64,000 bases of DNA, taken from Gemmatimonadaceae bacterium (GTDB lineage: Bacteria > Gemmatimonadota > Gemmatimonadetes > Gemmatimonadales > Gemmatimonadaceae). Of the stretch, positions 1 to 10,660 are shown in pieces. The translations under genes and the position numbers were made by a program. The notes under the pieces are model-generated. The model had not been told where the DNA came from. It saw nothing but the letters and a program-made list of their open reading frames with translations, and ran no database searches. The stretch's first letter is position 1, and each line of letters starts with the position of its first letter. The DNA lies in the NCBI GenBank assembly GCA_022843265.1, contig JALHNZ010000013.1, positions 1 through 64,000 on the forward strand. Direction: 5' to 3'.

Positions 1-2
1 TT

Positions 3-341
3 GTGCTCGGCGCGCTCATCATGCTCGGCGTGGGCAACTACGGCCCCACATTCGTATTGCTCAGCGCACTCGGCATGGATCCGCGCGCCGCGTTCCCGAT
101 CATGATGGGAAGCGGCGCCTTTGCCGCGCTGTTCGGCTGTTTCGCTTTTTTGAAGCGTCGCAGTCAGGTGAACCAGCCGGCGCTTGGACTCACGATCGGT
201 GGTATTCCCGGCGTACTTGTCGCGGCGCTGCTCGTCACGTCGATGCCGATCAACGTGCTGCGATGGTTGGTGATCGCGGTGGTCGTGTACGCGGCGTTTA
301 CGATGTTGCGGCCCGGCGCGTCCGTGAGCGCCTCACCGTAG
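3..341 (+). CDS. Sulfite exporter TauE/SafE family permease, C-terminal part (gene likely begins before the window)
   Basis: Hydrophobic protein with GVGNYGPTFVLLSALGMDPRAAFPIMMGSGAF and C-terminal TM helices typical of TauE/SafE; left edge truncated. Confidence 0.75.
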   Translation: MLGALIMLGVGNYGPTFVLLSALGMDPRAAFPIMMGSGAFAALFGCFAFLKRRSQVNQPALGLTIGGIPGVLVAALLVTSMPINVLRWLVIAVVVYAAFTMLRPGASVSASP

Positions 342-347
342 CGCCAC

Positions 348-1958
348 TCACTTCCGGCGCGCCTGATCCTCTTCCCACTCCACAAACGGCCCGTCAAAAT
401 CCATCAGACGAGTGCCGTTAAACCACCACACGCGCGTCGCGACTTCACGCAGGAACGCACGGTCGTGGCTGACCAACAGCACCGTGCCTTCGTACTCATC
501 GAGGGCGTCTTCCAGTACTTCGATGTTCTCGACGTCGAGGTGATTGGTCGGCTCGTCAAGCACCAGCAAGTTGGCGCCAGTGAGCGTCATGATGGCGAGC
601 GCCATACGCGCACGTTCACCACCGCTCAACGTATGAATTTCGCGAAACACTTCTTCGCCGCTGAAACCGAATGCGCCGAGGTGGTTCTGCACCTGTCCGC
701 GATTCCAGAGCGGGCGTTGCGCGTGAATGGCGTCGGACATGGACGAGCGGAGCGGAAGATCGGCCAGGTCCTGGCGGAACCACGCCGGCATGATCGACGC
801 GCCCACTTTGGCGGAGCCAAGCGCTGGTGTGCGATCACCAAGGATCGTGGAGATGAATGACGACTTGCCCGCGCCATTTGGGCCAACGAGCGCGACAAAA
901 TCGTTGCGTCGCAGCACCGCCGTGAAGTCGTCAACCAGTACGCGACCCGGCACCTCCACACGCAGATCCTTGATTGCAACCACCTGATCACCACCGCGTT
1001 CCGCGACTTTAAACTCGAGGGACATTGCCGCAGGGTCGCCGGGTGGCGGCGCCAAACGCGGCAATCGCTCAAGACGCTTGCGCTTGCCCTTGGCCTGGAA
1101 CGAGTTCACACCCGCAAGATTTCGCCGAATGTACTCTTCTTCCTTTTTTACATACGCGCGCTGCTTCTCGAGTTCACGTTCGCGCGTAAGGCGACGTTCC
1201 GCGCGCTGCGGTACAAACTGGCTGTAGTTGCCCTTGTACGCCTCGCTCGACTTCGCTTCGACGTGCAGAATGTTTGTACAGACGGCATCGAGAAACGCAC
1301 GGTCGTGTGACACCACGAGCACCGTTTCTTCGGCATCTTTCAACCACTCCTGCAACCACGTGGTGGTGTCGAGATCCAGGTGATTGGTGGGTTCGTCGAG
1401 CAGCAACAAATCCGCCGGCGCGATAAGCTGCGCGGCCAGACCTACACGACCGCGTTCCCCGCCCGAGAGCGTTGAGACAAGCCGGGTTTTTGAATCCTCG
1501 GCATCAAAGCCGAGTCCTTGCAACACTGCGTCTACGCGCGCGTGATACACGTAGCCACCCAGGTCCGCGAAACGCTCCTGATCGTGGCCGAACTTTTCGA
1601 GCATGTCGTCGGTGATTTTGTCGCCCATCTCGCCCAGCGCCATGGCCTGTTCGGCGATGCGTTGCTCGAGCGCGATCACTTCACGCCACGCGGCCGCTCC
1701 CGCTTGCCACACGGTGGTCGCACCCTCAAACGCACGGTGCTGATCGAGCAGCGCGTGCCGAAGCCCCGGCTTGCGTGCGACCGCGCCAACATTGGGCTGT
1801 CGCTCGCCGGTGATTACGCTGAAGATCGACGTTTTACCGGCGCCATTGCGCCCGATAATTCCCCACCGCTCACCCTCTGCGACGGTGAAGGTGATGTTCT
1901 TGAGCAGCTCGGTGGCTCCGAAGGAGATACCGATATTGGAGCAGGAGAGAAGAGTCAC
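348..1958 (-). CDS. ABC-F family ATP-binding protein (two ABC domains)
   Basis: Two Walker A motifs (GRNGAGKTS, GPNGAGKSS), two LSGGER signatures, two LLLDEPTNHLD/LVLDEPTNHLD, no TM domain. Confidence 0.93.
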   Translation of the reverse strand: MTLLSCSNIGISFGATELLKNITFTVAEGERWGIIGRNGAGKTSIFSVITGERQPNVGAVARKPGLRHALLDQHRAFEGATTVWQAGAAAWREVIALEQRIAEQAMALGEMGDKITDDMLEKFGHDQERFADLGGYVYHARVDAVLQGLGFDAEDSKTRLVSTLSGGERGRVGLAAQLIAPADLLLLDEPTNHLDLDTTTWLQEWLKDAEETVLVVSHDRAFLDAVCTNILHVEAKSSEAYKGNYSQFVPQRAERRLTRERELEKQRAYVKKEEEYIRRNLAGVNSFQAKGKRKRLERLPRLAPPPGDPAAMSLEFKVAERGGDQVVAIKDLRVEVPGRVLVDDFTAVLRRNDFVALVGPNGAGKSSFISTILGDRTPALGSAKVGASIMPAWFRQDLADLPLRSSMSDAIHAQRPLWNRGQVQNHLGAFGFSGEEVFREIHTLSGGERARMALAIMTLTGANLLVLDEPTNHLDVENIEVLEDALDEYEGTVLLVSHDRAFLREVATRVWWFNGTRLMDFDGPFVEWEEDQARRK

Positions 1959-2091
1959 GCGGCAGAGATTGAGTCAGGAAAATGTCGTGTAAGGAAAGGT
2001 AAACGGTCGCGAAAACAGATCCACCAACCCCGCACCTGGCGTACGTGCAGTTCACACGCACTCTGTCAATATTTGCAAGGGGTCAGGATTC

Positions 2092-2817
2092 ATGCTACGA
2101 GGCACACTGAAGCGCACTGTTGTCGGCGCACTGCTCGCGGCTGTCGCCGCCAGTGGCGCAGCCGCCCAGGTCACGATTGGCACACCCGGCGCGGCCGGCA
2201 ACGGGAGCAACTACCCGTTCGGTCATTCTGGTGGCTGGACGAAGTTCCAGCAATTGTATTCGTCGACGTTGTTCACCGCGCCGCTCAACATCGGCTCGGT
2301 AAGCTTCTTCACCAAGCCGAACACCGGCATTCTGCAGCAAGGGACGTTCAACTTTTTCTTCTCGACGACCACAGTCGCGCCGGTGGATGTGAACACGAGC
2401 ACGCCCAGCGCAAATGTGACCGGTCCGCGTCAGGCTTTTGGTACGCTGACCATTGCGGCAAACACGGCGGCACCCTCGGTGCTCACGGTCACGGGCTCGC
2501 CCTTTTTGTATGACCCGATGCAGGGCAACTTGCTGCTCGAAGTCGATTTCACTGCGATCGGCGGCGGCTTCGCGATTCCAGCACGTGCGGCGTTTGATCT
2601 GTACCGCGACGCTCCGGGCGAGTTTCTGGTCTCTACTGCCAGCGATCGTCAGTTCGGCGTGTTGGCGAGCAATGGTATTCGTGGTCAGGGGCTTGTGACG
2701 CGATTTGGCGAAGCGAATGTGGTACCGGAGCCAGAATCCGTGCTCCTCATGGTGAGTGGCTTGGTCGGACTGGCGATGGCTGTTCGCGCACGCCGCCCCT
2801 CCACCAACCACGCCTGA
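2092..2817 (+). CDS. Secreted PEP-CTERM sorting domain protein
   Basis: Signal peptide MLRGTLKRTVVGALLAAVAASGAAAQ; C-terminus VPEPESVLLMVSGLVGLAMAVRARRPS (PEP, TM helix, basic tail). Confidence 0.85.
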   Translation: MLRGTLKRTVVGALLAAVAASGAAAQVTIGTPGAAGNGSNYPFGHSGGWTKFQQLYSSTLFTAPLNIGSVSFFTKPNTGILQQGTFNFFFSTTTVAPVDVNTSTPSANVTGPRQAFGTLTIAANTAAPSVLTVTGSPFLYDPMQGNLLLEVDFTAIGGGFAIPARAAFDLYRDAPGEFLVSTASDRQFGVLASNGIRGQGLVTRFGEANVVPEPESVLLMVSGLVGLAMAVRARRPSTNHA

Positions 2818-2949
2818 GCTCCCCTTCCTGAGCTCTCTTCCTGAGCTCGCCCGCCTGATACAGGCGTATCATGCTGGTGACGTGGGACCAACTGAGAAAC
2901 TGAATACCAACGCGGCCGTACGGGCGTCCACACTCTTCACGAGACGCCC

Positions 2950-3504
2950 GTGCACGCCGCAAACTTCTCTCGCATTCGCACCGTATTTGTCGCCGCGCTT
3001 GTACTCGGCTACTGGTCGCTCCTCGCATACCAACACGCCAACGGCGGCGTACCATCACACAGTTTTCTGGCGCGCAGCGACATGCCGGAGATTTCAAACT
3101 GGTGGGGCGTTCTTGTTGTGCCGGTTGTTGCGTGGACACTCACCGGACTGATTCAGCGAAGGCTCACGGCGTTCGGTGCCGATCGTATCGCCGCCGACCG
3201 TACACTGAGGTTCGCCGTGTACGCCTTTGTTGGCGCGCTTCTGTACGCCGCGACCATGGCAACAAGTTTTTCGCTGAATCGGGAAAGCGAACTGATTTCC
3301 TACATGTTTTTTGCGTTGCCACTATTCGCGCTGCTGTTGCCGGTGTTCAAACCAGAGTACGTGCTCGGATTTGTGCTTGGCCTGACCTACACTTTTGGCC
3401 CAGTGCTGCCGCTCGTGATCGCCTCCGGCGTATCGCTGCTTAGCGCTCTGGCCCATCTGCTGGTGCGTCCACTCGCGCGTCGATTGTATCAGCGCGCCCG
3501 CTGA
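2950..3504 (+). CDS. Hypothetical integral membrane protein
   Basis: Open frame with several hydrophobic segments; no family recognised. Confidence 0.55.
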   Translation: MHAANFSRIRTVFVAALVLGYWSLLAYQHANGGVPSHSFLARSDMPEISNWWGVLVVPVVAWTLTGLIQRRLTAFGADRIAADRTLRFAVYAFVGALLYAATMATSFSLNRESELISYMFFALPLFALLLPVFKPEYVLGFVLGLTYTFGPVLPLVIASGVSLLSALAHLLVRPLARRLYQRAR

Positions 3505-3531
3505 CGTTCATCCGGAAGCAACACGCAGATC

Positions 3532-6500
3532 CTAAAACCGCCACACCCGCGTCAGAAATAGTCCCAGCGCGTGCGCGCGACGCAGTTCCTGCTGCGTGAG
3601 CGAAGGATCCGGCAAGAAGAACCGCGGCTGAAACGTGGACTCAATGGTGAAGCCCGGACTGCGACGGAAACGGTGTTCAATCCGGAACCCCGGTATGGAA
3701 GTCAGCTGCGCTTGCAGTCCGACAAACGTGCCCGTGTTGATGTACTTGCCGAATTCAAACTGCGTGCCCTTCAGAAAAGTCTCGAACGCGCCAAAGTTTC
3801 CGCTCGCGAGCTCGGTGGGCACGTTCGCTGGCGTAATGTTGAACACGTCGGCACCAAGCGAGCGGGACGCCTGGCCTTCGAGCTCGTTTACCGCCACGCC
3901 GAGTGCAACGCTGGCAAGCTGTCGCGTGGCGAGTGCCGCACTCGTGCCAACCAGCGTGCCGCCTGCCGATCCGCCCGACACGCTCGACCCACCAAACTGC
4001 AGCAGCGAACCGGATTCACTGCCAAACGCGAGGTAGCTGAGCAGATCGCTCTGCGAGATGGGTGGCTGCGCGTCACTCTCCAGCGTAATACGCGGACTCA
4101 GCATCGTGCCACCAATATTCACGCGTACCGCAAGCGCTTGCTGCGAGGCTTGTTTGACTTCGAACTCACCCGTGAGCTGCAGCAATGGATCCAGTTCCTC
4201 GGTGCCGATAAACGTGGCCGTGCCACGCTTGATCTGGAATCGTTTGCTCAGAAACTCGTATTCACCACGGTCGGTATTCACGACACCATCCAGGGCCAGC
4301 GCCTTACGACGCTGATCGATCACGATGCGCAGATTGCCATCGCTGTAGATCTCGACATTCGCTTCTGGCGAGCGCACCCAGGTGTTGCGGTCCACCGACA
4401 GTCGGAGATCCATGCGCAGATTGTCCATGAGCGCCGACGTTTCTGGCACAAGCTCCGTTTGCGCTTCATTGGTGGTATCCACAACGGCAAATACAGCCGG
4501 ATCACTCGCGGTGATAGCGGTGGCCGTGCTGGTTTTCGGAATGTACAGCACACCTTCTCGAATGCGTGCGGTGCCGTTCACCAAAACGCCATTGAACGGA
4601 CCCTTGATTCGAATGTCCGCGTTGGCGTCGACGCGACCCGTTTCGTTGTCAAGCACTCGCGCGTTGACCGCCGTGAGATGCAGGTCAAAGCTCGGCTCGG
4701 CGATTTTCGCAATTCCGATTCCGCCGCGCAGGCCGATCGCGCCACGACTGCGTGCGTTCAAAGAATCGAGCAACACCGTATCGCCCTGCAAACGCAGCGT
4801 ACCGGTGATATCCCGGAACGTCACGCCGAGCGCATTGATCCGCCCGCTGCCCAGTGCGACGTCGAAATCACCCGTTAGCTCGGGTTCCTTTAGCGTGCCG
4901 CGCAGCGACGCTTCGCCTTTGGCGTAACCTTGGATCTGCGAGACGGCGTCGGTGAAGCGCGACGCCAGATCCAGCGGCAGACTGTCCAGCGTCATATTGG
5001 CCGTTACGGGCGCGTCGAGCAACCGCGAGGCGGTGTCGGCCCGCAACGCAAGATTGATCGGAAGCACCCCATCGCCACGTGCAATCTGACGCCCAAAGTA
5101 TGTGGCGTCGGCTCGCGCGGTGAGCTGGAGATCCTTATACGCAAATGTGGTGCGAATGTCGGGCACCGTGTCGCCGGCGTACATGGCATCAGTGAGCGAC
5201 GCATTACCGCTGATTACCGGCGCCTCACCGGTACCAGACACGGACGATTTTACGGAAAGCAGTCCTCGCCCGGGAACGTCGCTCTGCAACAGGCCGAGCA
5301 GATCGCCGAGCTGAAACCGTTCAATCACCACGTCAAGATTGGCGTCTCCTTCCGTCGGCACGCGGCCGTTCACAAACAGTCGACCGTTCGCGCCGCTACG
5401 CAAATCAATCGAATCGATGACGATTCCCGGTTGTCCCCACCGCACTGCTCCCTCTCGCGCCGACGCCCAGAGCGTCGTATCGAAGCGCATGCGGACTCGG
5501 TTGAGCAGCAGCTCACTGCTGTCGGCATAGAGCGCATAGTTGGCGGCCACACTGTATTCGCGGGTGTTGTCCTGAAATACCGCGACCTCCGCAGATCCGC
5601 CGGGAGCCCGATACGTGGCTTTGACGGACACGCTGTCCAGCGCGAACCCTGACGCGCTGACGGTATCGCCGCTGATCTCCCCGCTGGCAATGGCGCTGTC
5701 TGTGAGCGCCCCAAGCCAGGTGTACTTCGCCCGGGCAATACGCACGCTATTTCCAAGCACGACCAACTTCTCAGCGCTGGCGATACCACGCACATCGAAT
5801 CCGCCGAGCCCGCCTTCCACGGTACCGAGCGCTCGGACGGAACCGGAAAGCTCACTGCGACGCACAGACGGGATCGAATCAACGAGAATTGGTCTGCCTG
5901 GCGGCTCAACGCCCGCCGCGCGTGCGACGAGCAGCCGTTGTGCTTCCGCCATGGAGTCAGCGCGTGCACGGGCGACGCGCGCGGCCAGGATAGATGGACG
6001 TGGCAGCACGATTGCCGTGTCTCTCGGCAGATAGCGCGCGAGCCCACGCATGGAATCCACGGCGACATCATAGGTGAGCGATCCGCGCGCCGTCTCTGCC
6101 AGTCCGAACGTTCCGATGGCACTGATGCGCGTGCCCGGCGCGCCAATGAAGAGCGTATCAATCGACGCCATGCCATTGGCAATGCGCACGCGCACGCGCG
6201 CCGAGTCCACCGCCACGGTATCAAGCGTTGACGTTGAGATATTCGCGAAGAGATCCGCTCGCATGGTGGCGGGCTCTACACCGCGTCCCGTGGCGCGAAA
6301 CAATCCACTGAGCGATGTGACGGGTGCGGTTTCAGCCAGCAGGTTCGCATTGAAGAGCACCGTGGAAACTTCCAGATCGTAGCCCAGCAGTTCACTTTCG
6401 AGATCAACCCGCCCGCGTGCAACGATCGTACCGCCGTCCGGTGCGCGAAGCGTTGATGAGATCTCGAGATCTCGCAGGGGGCCGCGTACGTTGATCGGTC

Positions 6501-8115
6501 CGGTCACATCGCCGCGAAGTCCTGCGGCGGGAGCGAACAGGCCCACCGTCGCGAGCGACAACGGCGACGCTTCGAGCGCCGCCTCGATGAATGGCGACGT
6601 ACCAAAGCGCACTCCGCCCGAGCCAGTCACGCGAGACCGCGCGCCCCGATCGCGGTGCGTAAGATCGGCGCCACTGAACGCGAGACGCTTGTCAGTCGCG
6701 CCATCAAGTGTGACGCGGCCCGTGACCGTGCCACGCACCGGCAGCGCTTCTGCCAGGACATTGTTCGCCAGCCCAACCTGCATTGGCGAAAACGTCAATC
6801 GCAGATTCTGAGCCGAGATCACATCACCCGTCGTTCCAAATCGGCCAACCGCCACGACTCGACTGCGGCCCGACAGTTCGTCATCAAACGTGACGTCACC
6901 GTCGACATCAAGCGCCAGCAGGTCTCCGTCGAGACTGGCGCGTCCCGACAACTCGCCCGTCGCTGGCAGATCCCATGCCGGCACGAGCTGCTCAATGAGC
7001 GCCGTCGATACACGAGAGAATGTGACGTTTGTCTGCTCGTACGTTATGCTCGTGTCGCGCAGCATCACGCCGATCTGCCCCTGCGCACGCGCCGATCCGG
7101 ATGTGACATCGAGCCCGCGCACGTCGTAGCGCTGCGTGTCGCCAACCCACTGCAGCGCCAGATCAAATTTCGCCGTGCCGCTGTCCGGCATGGCGGGATA
7201 CACAAATCGCACATCGGCGAGCGCGACTCTCCGCGCAGCGATCTGCAGTGCAAGATCGCCGTTTTCGATGGTGTAACGTCCGCCCAGCGTTGCGTCAGAT
7301 GCAGGCAGCTGCAGCTCAAGATTGGCAAACCACACGGAGTCCGCATTCAGCTCGATCGCGCCGCGCGCCTGCCGGACATCAATGGCGGGCGGGGCGAAGG
7401 CCCGTGCGATCATTCGCAGCGAGTCGGCTTCTACACGCCGGGTGTCGTAATCGGGATGCGCCCAGCGCACCAACGGCAGACGCGCATCGATCCGATCGAA
7501 ACGCTGTACCACCTGCAGTCGCCCGTCAATACGCTGCACCACCACGCGACTGTCGTCACTCTGCGCAAACAACGCTGCGCTGTCACGCTGTGTCGTCGAC
7601 AATGTGCTGTCAGGCGTCCAGGGCATGCGAACGGTTACAGAACCTTGCACCATCTGCACATCATGCAAGACCAGCCACTGGCCCCATTGCAAGTCCTGGC
7701 TTGCTGGAGAGCCTGTGGAATCCACAGGGAAAATGCGCTCGTAGTTCCACTTCCCGTTAACTGCACGCTCAAGCACAATCACTGGGCGATCGAGAAATAC
7801 ATCACGCAACTCAATGCGTTTGGTCCACACGAGTGGAACGAGCGAATAGTCGGTGCGTACTTCCGGGATACTGATGAATGGCGCGCCGCTGCTGTCTGTG
7901 ATCGTCAGGTCACGAATGCGCAGCCCCGTGAGCACATTGCCTTCGAGCTCACCGATGGTCACGGTACCGTTGGCGGTTCCTTGCAACGCGGACACGACGC
8001 GCGCGCGGATTTTCTCGCGGCCCCAGTCACTGCTGGTGAGCACAACCGTAGCGCCAACAACGACAACGAGCGCGCCGGCGAGCACTGCGGCCGAGATCTT
8101 CAGCGCTTTCCGCAT
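3532..8115 (-). CDS. tamB: TamB-like translocation/assembly module protein (DUF490 C-terminal domain)
   Basis: 1527 aa, N-terminal TM anchor, long beta-rich AsmA/TamB-like repeats, C-terminal GGTMLSPRITLESDAQPPISQSDLLSYLAFG typical of TamB; adjacent to an Omp85 gene. Confidence 0.85.
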   Translation of the reverse strand: MRKALKISAAVLAGALVVVVGATVVLTSSDWGREKIRARVVSALQGTANGTVTIGELEGNVLTGLRIRDLTITDSSGAPFISIPEVRTDYSLVPLVWTKRIELRDVFLDRPVIVLERAVNGKWNYERIFPVDSTGSPASQDLQWGQWLVLHDVQMVQGSVTVRMPWTPDSTLSTTQRDSAALFAQSDDSRVVVQRIDGRLQVVQRFDRIDARLPLVRWAHPDYDTRRVEADSLRMIARAFAPPAIDVRQARGAIELNADSVWFANLELQLPASDATLGGRYTIENGDLALQIAARRVALADVRFVYPAMPDSGTAKFDLALQWVGDTQRYDVRGLDVTSGSARAQGQIGVMLRDTSITYEQTNVTFSRVSTALIEQLVPAWDLPATGELSGRASLDGDLLALDVDGDVTFDDELSGRSRVVAVGRFGTTGDVISAQNLRLTFSPMQVGLANNVLAEALPVRGTVTGRVTLDGATDKRLAFSGADLTHRDRGARSRVTGSGGVRFGTSPFIEAALEASPLSLATVGLFAPAAGLRGDVTGPINVRGPLRDLEISSTLRAPDGGTIVARGRVDLESELLGYDLEVSTVLFNANLLAETAPVTSLSGLFRATGRGVEPATMRADLFANISTSTLDTVAVDSARVRVRIANGMASIDTLFIGAPGTRISAIGTFGLAETARGSLTYDVAVDSMRGLARYLPRDTAIVLPRPSILAARVARARADSMAEAQRLLVARAAGVEPPGRPILVDSIPSVRRSELSGSVRALGTVEGGLGGFDVRGIASAEKLVVLGNSVRIARAKYTWLGALTDSAIASGEISGDTVSASGFALDSVSVKATYRAPGGSAEVAVFQDNTREYSVAANYALYADSSELLLNRVRMRFDTTLWASAREGAVRWGQPGIVIDSIDLRSGANGRLFVNGRVPTEGDANLDVVIERFQLGDLLGLLQSDVPGRGLLSVKSSVSGTGEAPVISGNASLTDAMYAGDTVPDIRTTFAYKDLQLTARADATYFGRQIARGDGVLPINLALRADTASRLLDAPVTANMTLDSLPLDLASRFTDAVSQIQGYAKGEASLRGTLKEPELTGDFDVALGSGRINALGVTFRDITGTLRLQGDTVLLDSLNARSRGAIGLRGGIGIAKIAEPSFDLHLTAVNARVLDNETGRVDANADIRIKGPFNGVLVNGTARIREGVLYIPKTSTATAITASDPAVFAVVDTTNEAQTELVPETSALMDNLRMDLRLSVDRNTWVRSPEANVEIYSDGNLRIVIDQRRKALALDGVVNTDRGEYEFLSKRFQIKRGTATFIGTEELDPLLQLTGEFEVKQASQQALAVRVNIGGTMLSPRITLESDAQPPISQSDLLSYLAFGSESGSLLQFGGSSVSGGSAGGTLVGTSAALATRQLASVALGVAVNELEGQASRSLGADVFNITPANVPTELASGNFGAFETFLKGTQFEFGKYINTGTFVGLQAQLTSIPGFRIEHRFRRSPGFTIESTFQPRFFLPDPSLTQQELRRAHALGLFLTRVWRF

Positions 8116-10478
8116 CAGAAAGCCTGCCCGATTGACAGATGCAACGTCAACCGATTCACAAGTTTGTTGAGAAAACTGCGCGGCTCGTCAAGGGACGGGA
8201 ACACGCGGCATCCCGATGTCGTGGCGGTCACGCAACCACCAAGCGGTGTGAGATCCACCAGCCTGCGCGTACCGGTGCTGTCAGTCTCCTGTGTAATCAC
8301 CGGCAGTGCACGACGAAGCAATGGACGCACGCCGAGATCGATACGAATGGGACCAACCGGCGACTCGTAGCGCACGCCGAATCCTGGGGTAATCGCTCCA
8401 CTGCCCCGCGTGATCGAGCTCAGCGTGCCTTCGCCCAGAATTGCGCCGTCGACAAACAGCGCGCCAACCACGGAGCCCCACACAGGAATGCGAACTTCCA
8501 CACCGCCCTCAAGCAGCGTGGTGCCACCTAGAGGCCGCGGGCGGAAATCTGCATTGGTGAGCCCTTCCCGATTCAGGTCACACTGCTGAATAGGTGTAGA
8601 CGGATCACACGCATACAGGGTAGTTCCGGCCGAGTCGCGACGTCCGCGCAAACGATCAGGATCGATTGTGAGGACACGAGGGCCGAGCTGATTCTCCCCG
8701 AATCCACGAACGCTTTGTGAGCCGCCAGCGTAGAAGCGCTTTCTGGGGTGCAGCACCGCACCTGCCGAGGCACCGGGCGCGCCACCAATCCCTACGGCGT
8801 CTGTCGTGCTGGCGAGCGGATCCACCCAACCGGCGCGAATATTGCCCGCAACAACTATGTCGCGCCCCGGAAGAATCGGAAACGGCAAGGTCCGGTACAA
8901 CGCGGCCTCAGCGTACGCACGGTTGTAGCGAAACTCTGATCCGGTGTATGCCGACGCGTGCTCCAGCTCGGCGCGTACTCGCATCCCACGGGTGGGAGAA
9001 AACGGCAAATCCGTTGTGCTCAGATTGAACGCCAAAGCAACGGGAGAGAGTCGCTGATCGCCGCGCAGGGCATCGATAGTACCAAGATCACACACGCCAA
9101 AATTCACGCAGAAATACACATCGCCGGCTTGCACGCGTGAAATTTCGAATCGATAGATGGCGCTGAGCGTGGTACGCTCCGCCAGCTCGCGAGTAAACGT
9201 AGTATTGGCGCCGTAGCCTTGATCCACAAACACACCGGGCGAGCTGCGACGATGGCTGAAGATGCCTGCACCAATGGTGTTGCGCGGGTTGCGGAACCAG
9301 CGCTGTCGAACATCGGCGCTCACCTGATACGTCGGGACAAAGAAGCGGCCCAGCGCATTGTCCGGCACGATGTTCGCGAAGTCCGCGAAGATCGGGGTTG
9401 AACTGAGCTGTTTTGCAAACAGGTTGCCAACCGCAGCATTCAGATCCAGTCGGCGTGCTCCGCCGAGCCAGTAGTTGTGCGTAAATCGAGCGTCAACCAG
9501 GGCGAAGTCCGCTGTGGTAAACCCAGCGCGTAGTCGCGCCTCGCGCAGCGGCGCTTCCTGCACGCGTACGATGAGACTGATTGCCGTGTCCACTGTGGCG
9601 GACGGCGAGCGCGCCACCGTATCGATCATGACGCGCCGAAACAGGTTCGACTCGTACAACGCCCGCTGACTTCGTCCGATCGTGGAGCGCCGGAACAGGT
9701 CTCCTGACTTGATGAGCAGAGAATTTCGAATCGACTTCTCGTCTACGGTTTCATGTCCGTCAATGCGTATCTCACCGATTCGTACCACAGAACGCGGCTC
9801 GACCACCAGCCGAAGGTCTGCCGTATTGAGCGAGTCGTTTACGACCGTTTGTGTAGTGACCTGGGCATCCGCGAATCCGCGATCCCAGAGCAGGCCGCGC
9901 AACTTCACCACACTGGAATCGAGCGACAGGAGATCCAGCGGTTCGCCGACACGCGGCTTGAACGCCTCGGTGAGCTCCCGTGCTGACAGGCCGCCACTAT
10001 CCGCAACGGTACGCGTTGCCACCTCGGTTGGCGGGCCTTCTGTGACATTCAGCTCGAGCTTTACCGTATTGTCTCGACCCCGCGTGACCACTGTGTCGAC
10101 CGAGGCGCTGCGATAGCCGCGCCGATAGTAGTACACGAGCACGCGCAGCACATCACGCGAGAACTCTTCCGAATCGAGATAGCGCCGCTCGTACACGAAG
10201 CGCGACTTGTTCACGAGGCAGAACGGCCGCAGCAACAAACTCAAACAGGCCGACGGTCCGGTGACGAGACTTTCTCTCAGCTCAGACTTGTCAACCGAGC
10301 GCACGCCGGTGATCCGCAGCTCGCGCACTTCCGGAGCTCCGATTTCGTCCGGATTGTTGCGCGACTGCGCGTACAACGACGTTACCGCCGGCGTGCTCAA
10401 GAGCAGAGCGCTGCCGGTCGCGAAGATCCAGCGTGTAGCCGCGCTTCGAATCATCAACGAGAATTGAACTTTGAGCAC
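8115..10478 (-). CDS. BamA/TamA family (Omp85) outer-membrane protein with POTRA domains
   Basis: Signal peptide, POTRA-like segments (VRELRITGVRSVDKSELRESL), C-terminal barrel with RGFGENQLGPR and SPVGPIRIDLGV; TGATG stop/start overlap with tamB. Confidence 0.88.
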   Translation of the reverse strand: MLKVQFSLMIRSAATRWIFATGSALLLSTPAVTSLYAQSRNNPDEIGAPEVRELRITGVRSVDKSELRESLVTGPSACLSLLLRPFCLVNKSRFVYERRYLDSEEFSRDVLRVLVYYYRRGYRSASVDTVVTRGRDNTVKLELNVTEGPPTEVATRTVADSGGLSARELTEAFKPRVGEPLDLLSLDSSVVKLRGLLWDRGFADAQVTTQTVVNDSLNTADLRLVVEPRSVVRIGEIRIDGHETVDEKSIRNSLLIKSGDLFRRSTIGRSQRALYESNLFRRVMIDTVARSPSATVDTAISLIVRVQEAPLREARLRAGFTTADFALVDARFTHNYWLGGARRLDLNAAVGNLFAKQLSSTPIFADFANIVPDNALGRFFVPTYQVSADVRQRWFRNPRNTIGAGIFSHRRSSPGVFVDQGYGANTTFTRELAERTTLSAIYRFEISRVQAGDVYFCVNFGVCDLGTIDALRGDQRLSPVALAFNLSTTDLPFSPTRGMRVRAELEHASAYTGSEFRYNRAYAEAALYRTLPFPILPGRDIVVAGNIRAGWVDPLASTTDAVGIGGAPGASAGAVLHPRKRFYAGGSQSVRGFGENQLGPRVLTIDPDRLRGRRDSAGTTLYACDPSTPIQQCDLNREGLTNADFRPRPLGGTTLLEGGVEVRIPVWGSVVGALFVDGAILGEGTLSSITRGSGAITPGFGVRYESPVGPIRIDLGVRPLLRRALPVITQETDSTGTRRLVDLTPLGGCVTATTSGCRVFPSLDEPRSFLNKLVNRLTLHLSIGQAF

Positions 10479-10660
10479 AACAGGTCTGGCTATGAAACAC
10501 TAGCGTTCCATACACGCCAGCAAGCCGTGCGTTCAGAGTACCTCTTATGGGATACTCCCAAAGAGCGAGACGCTGCTTGCGCGCGCAACAAGGTCGCGTG
10601 ATGTTTCTGAGGCGTCTGGAGATGCATCCAGATATCACGGAGCCGCCTCGCGATTTTGTT

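Noticed and set aside
1518-2513. 331-aa plus-strand ORF spanning ABC-F and the PEP-CTERM gene
   Set aside because: Overlaps two well-supported genes and has shadow-type composition.
3571-4878. 435-aa plus-strand ORF opposite tamB
   Set aside because: Shadow ORF with no signal, TM or motif; opposite strand is clearly coding.
6655-8370. 571-aa plus-strand ORF antisense to tamB
   Set aside because: Arg/His-rich low-complexity shadow translation of a high-GC gene; tamB in the opposite frame has recognisable domains.
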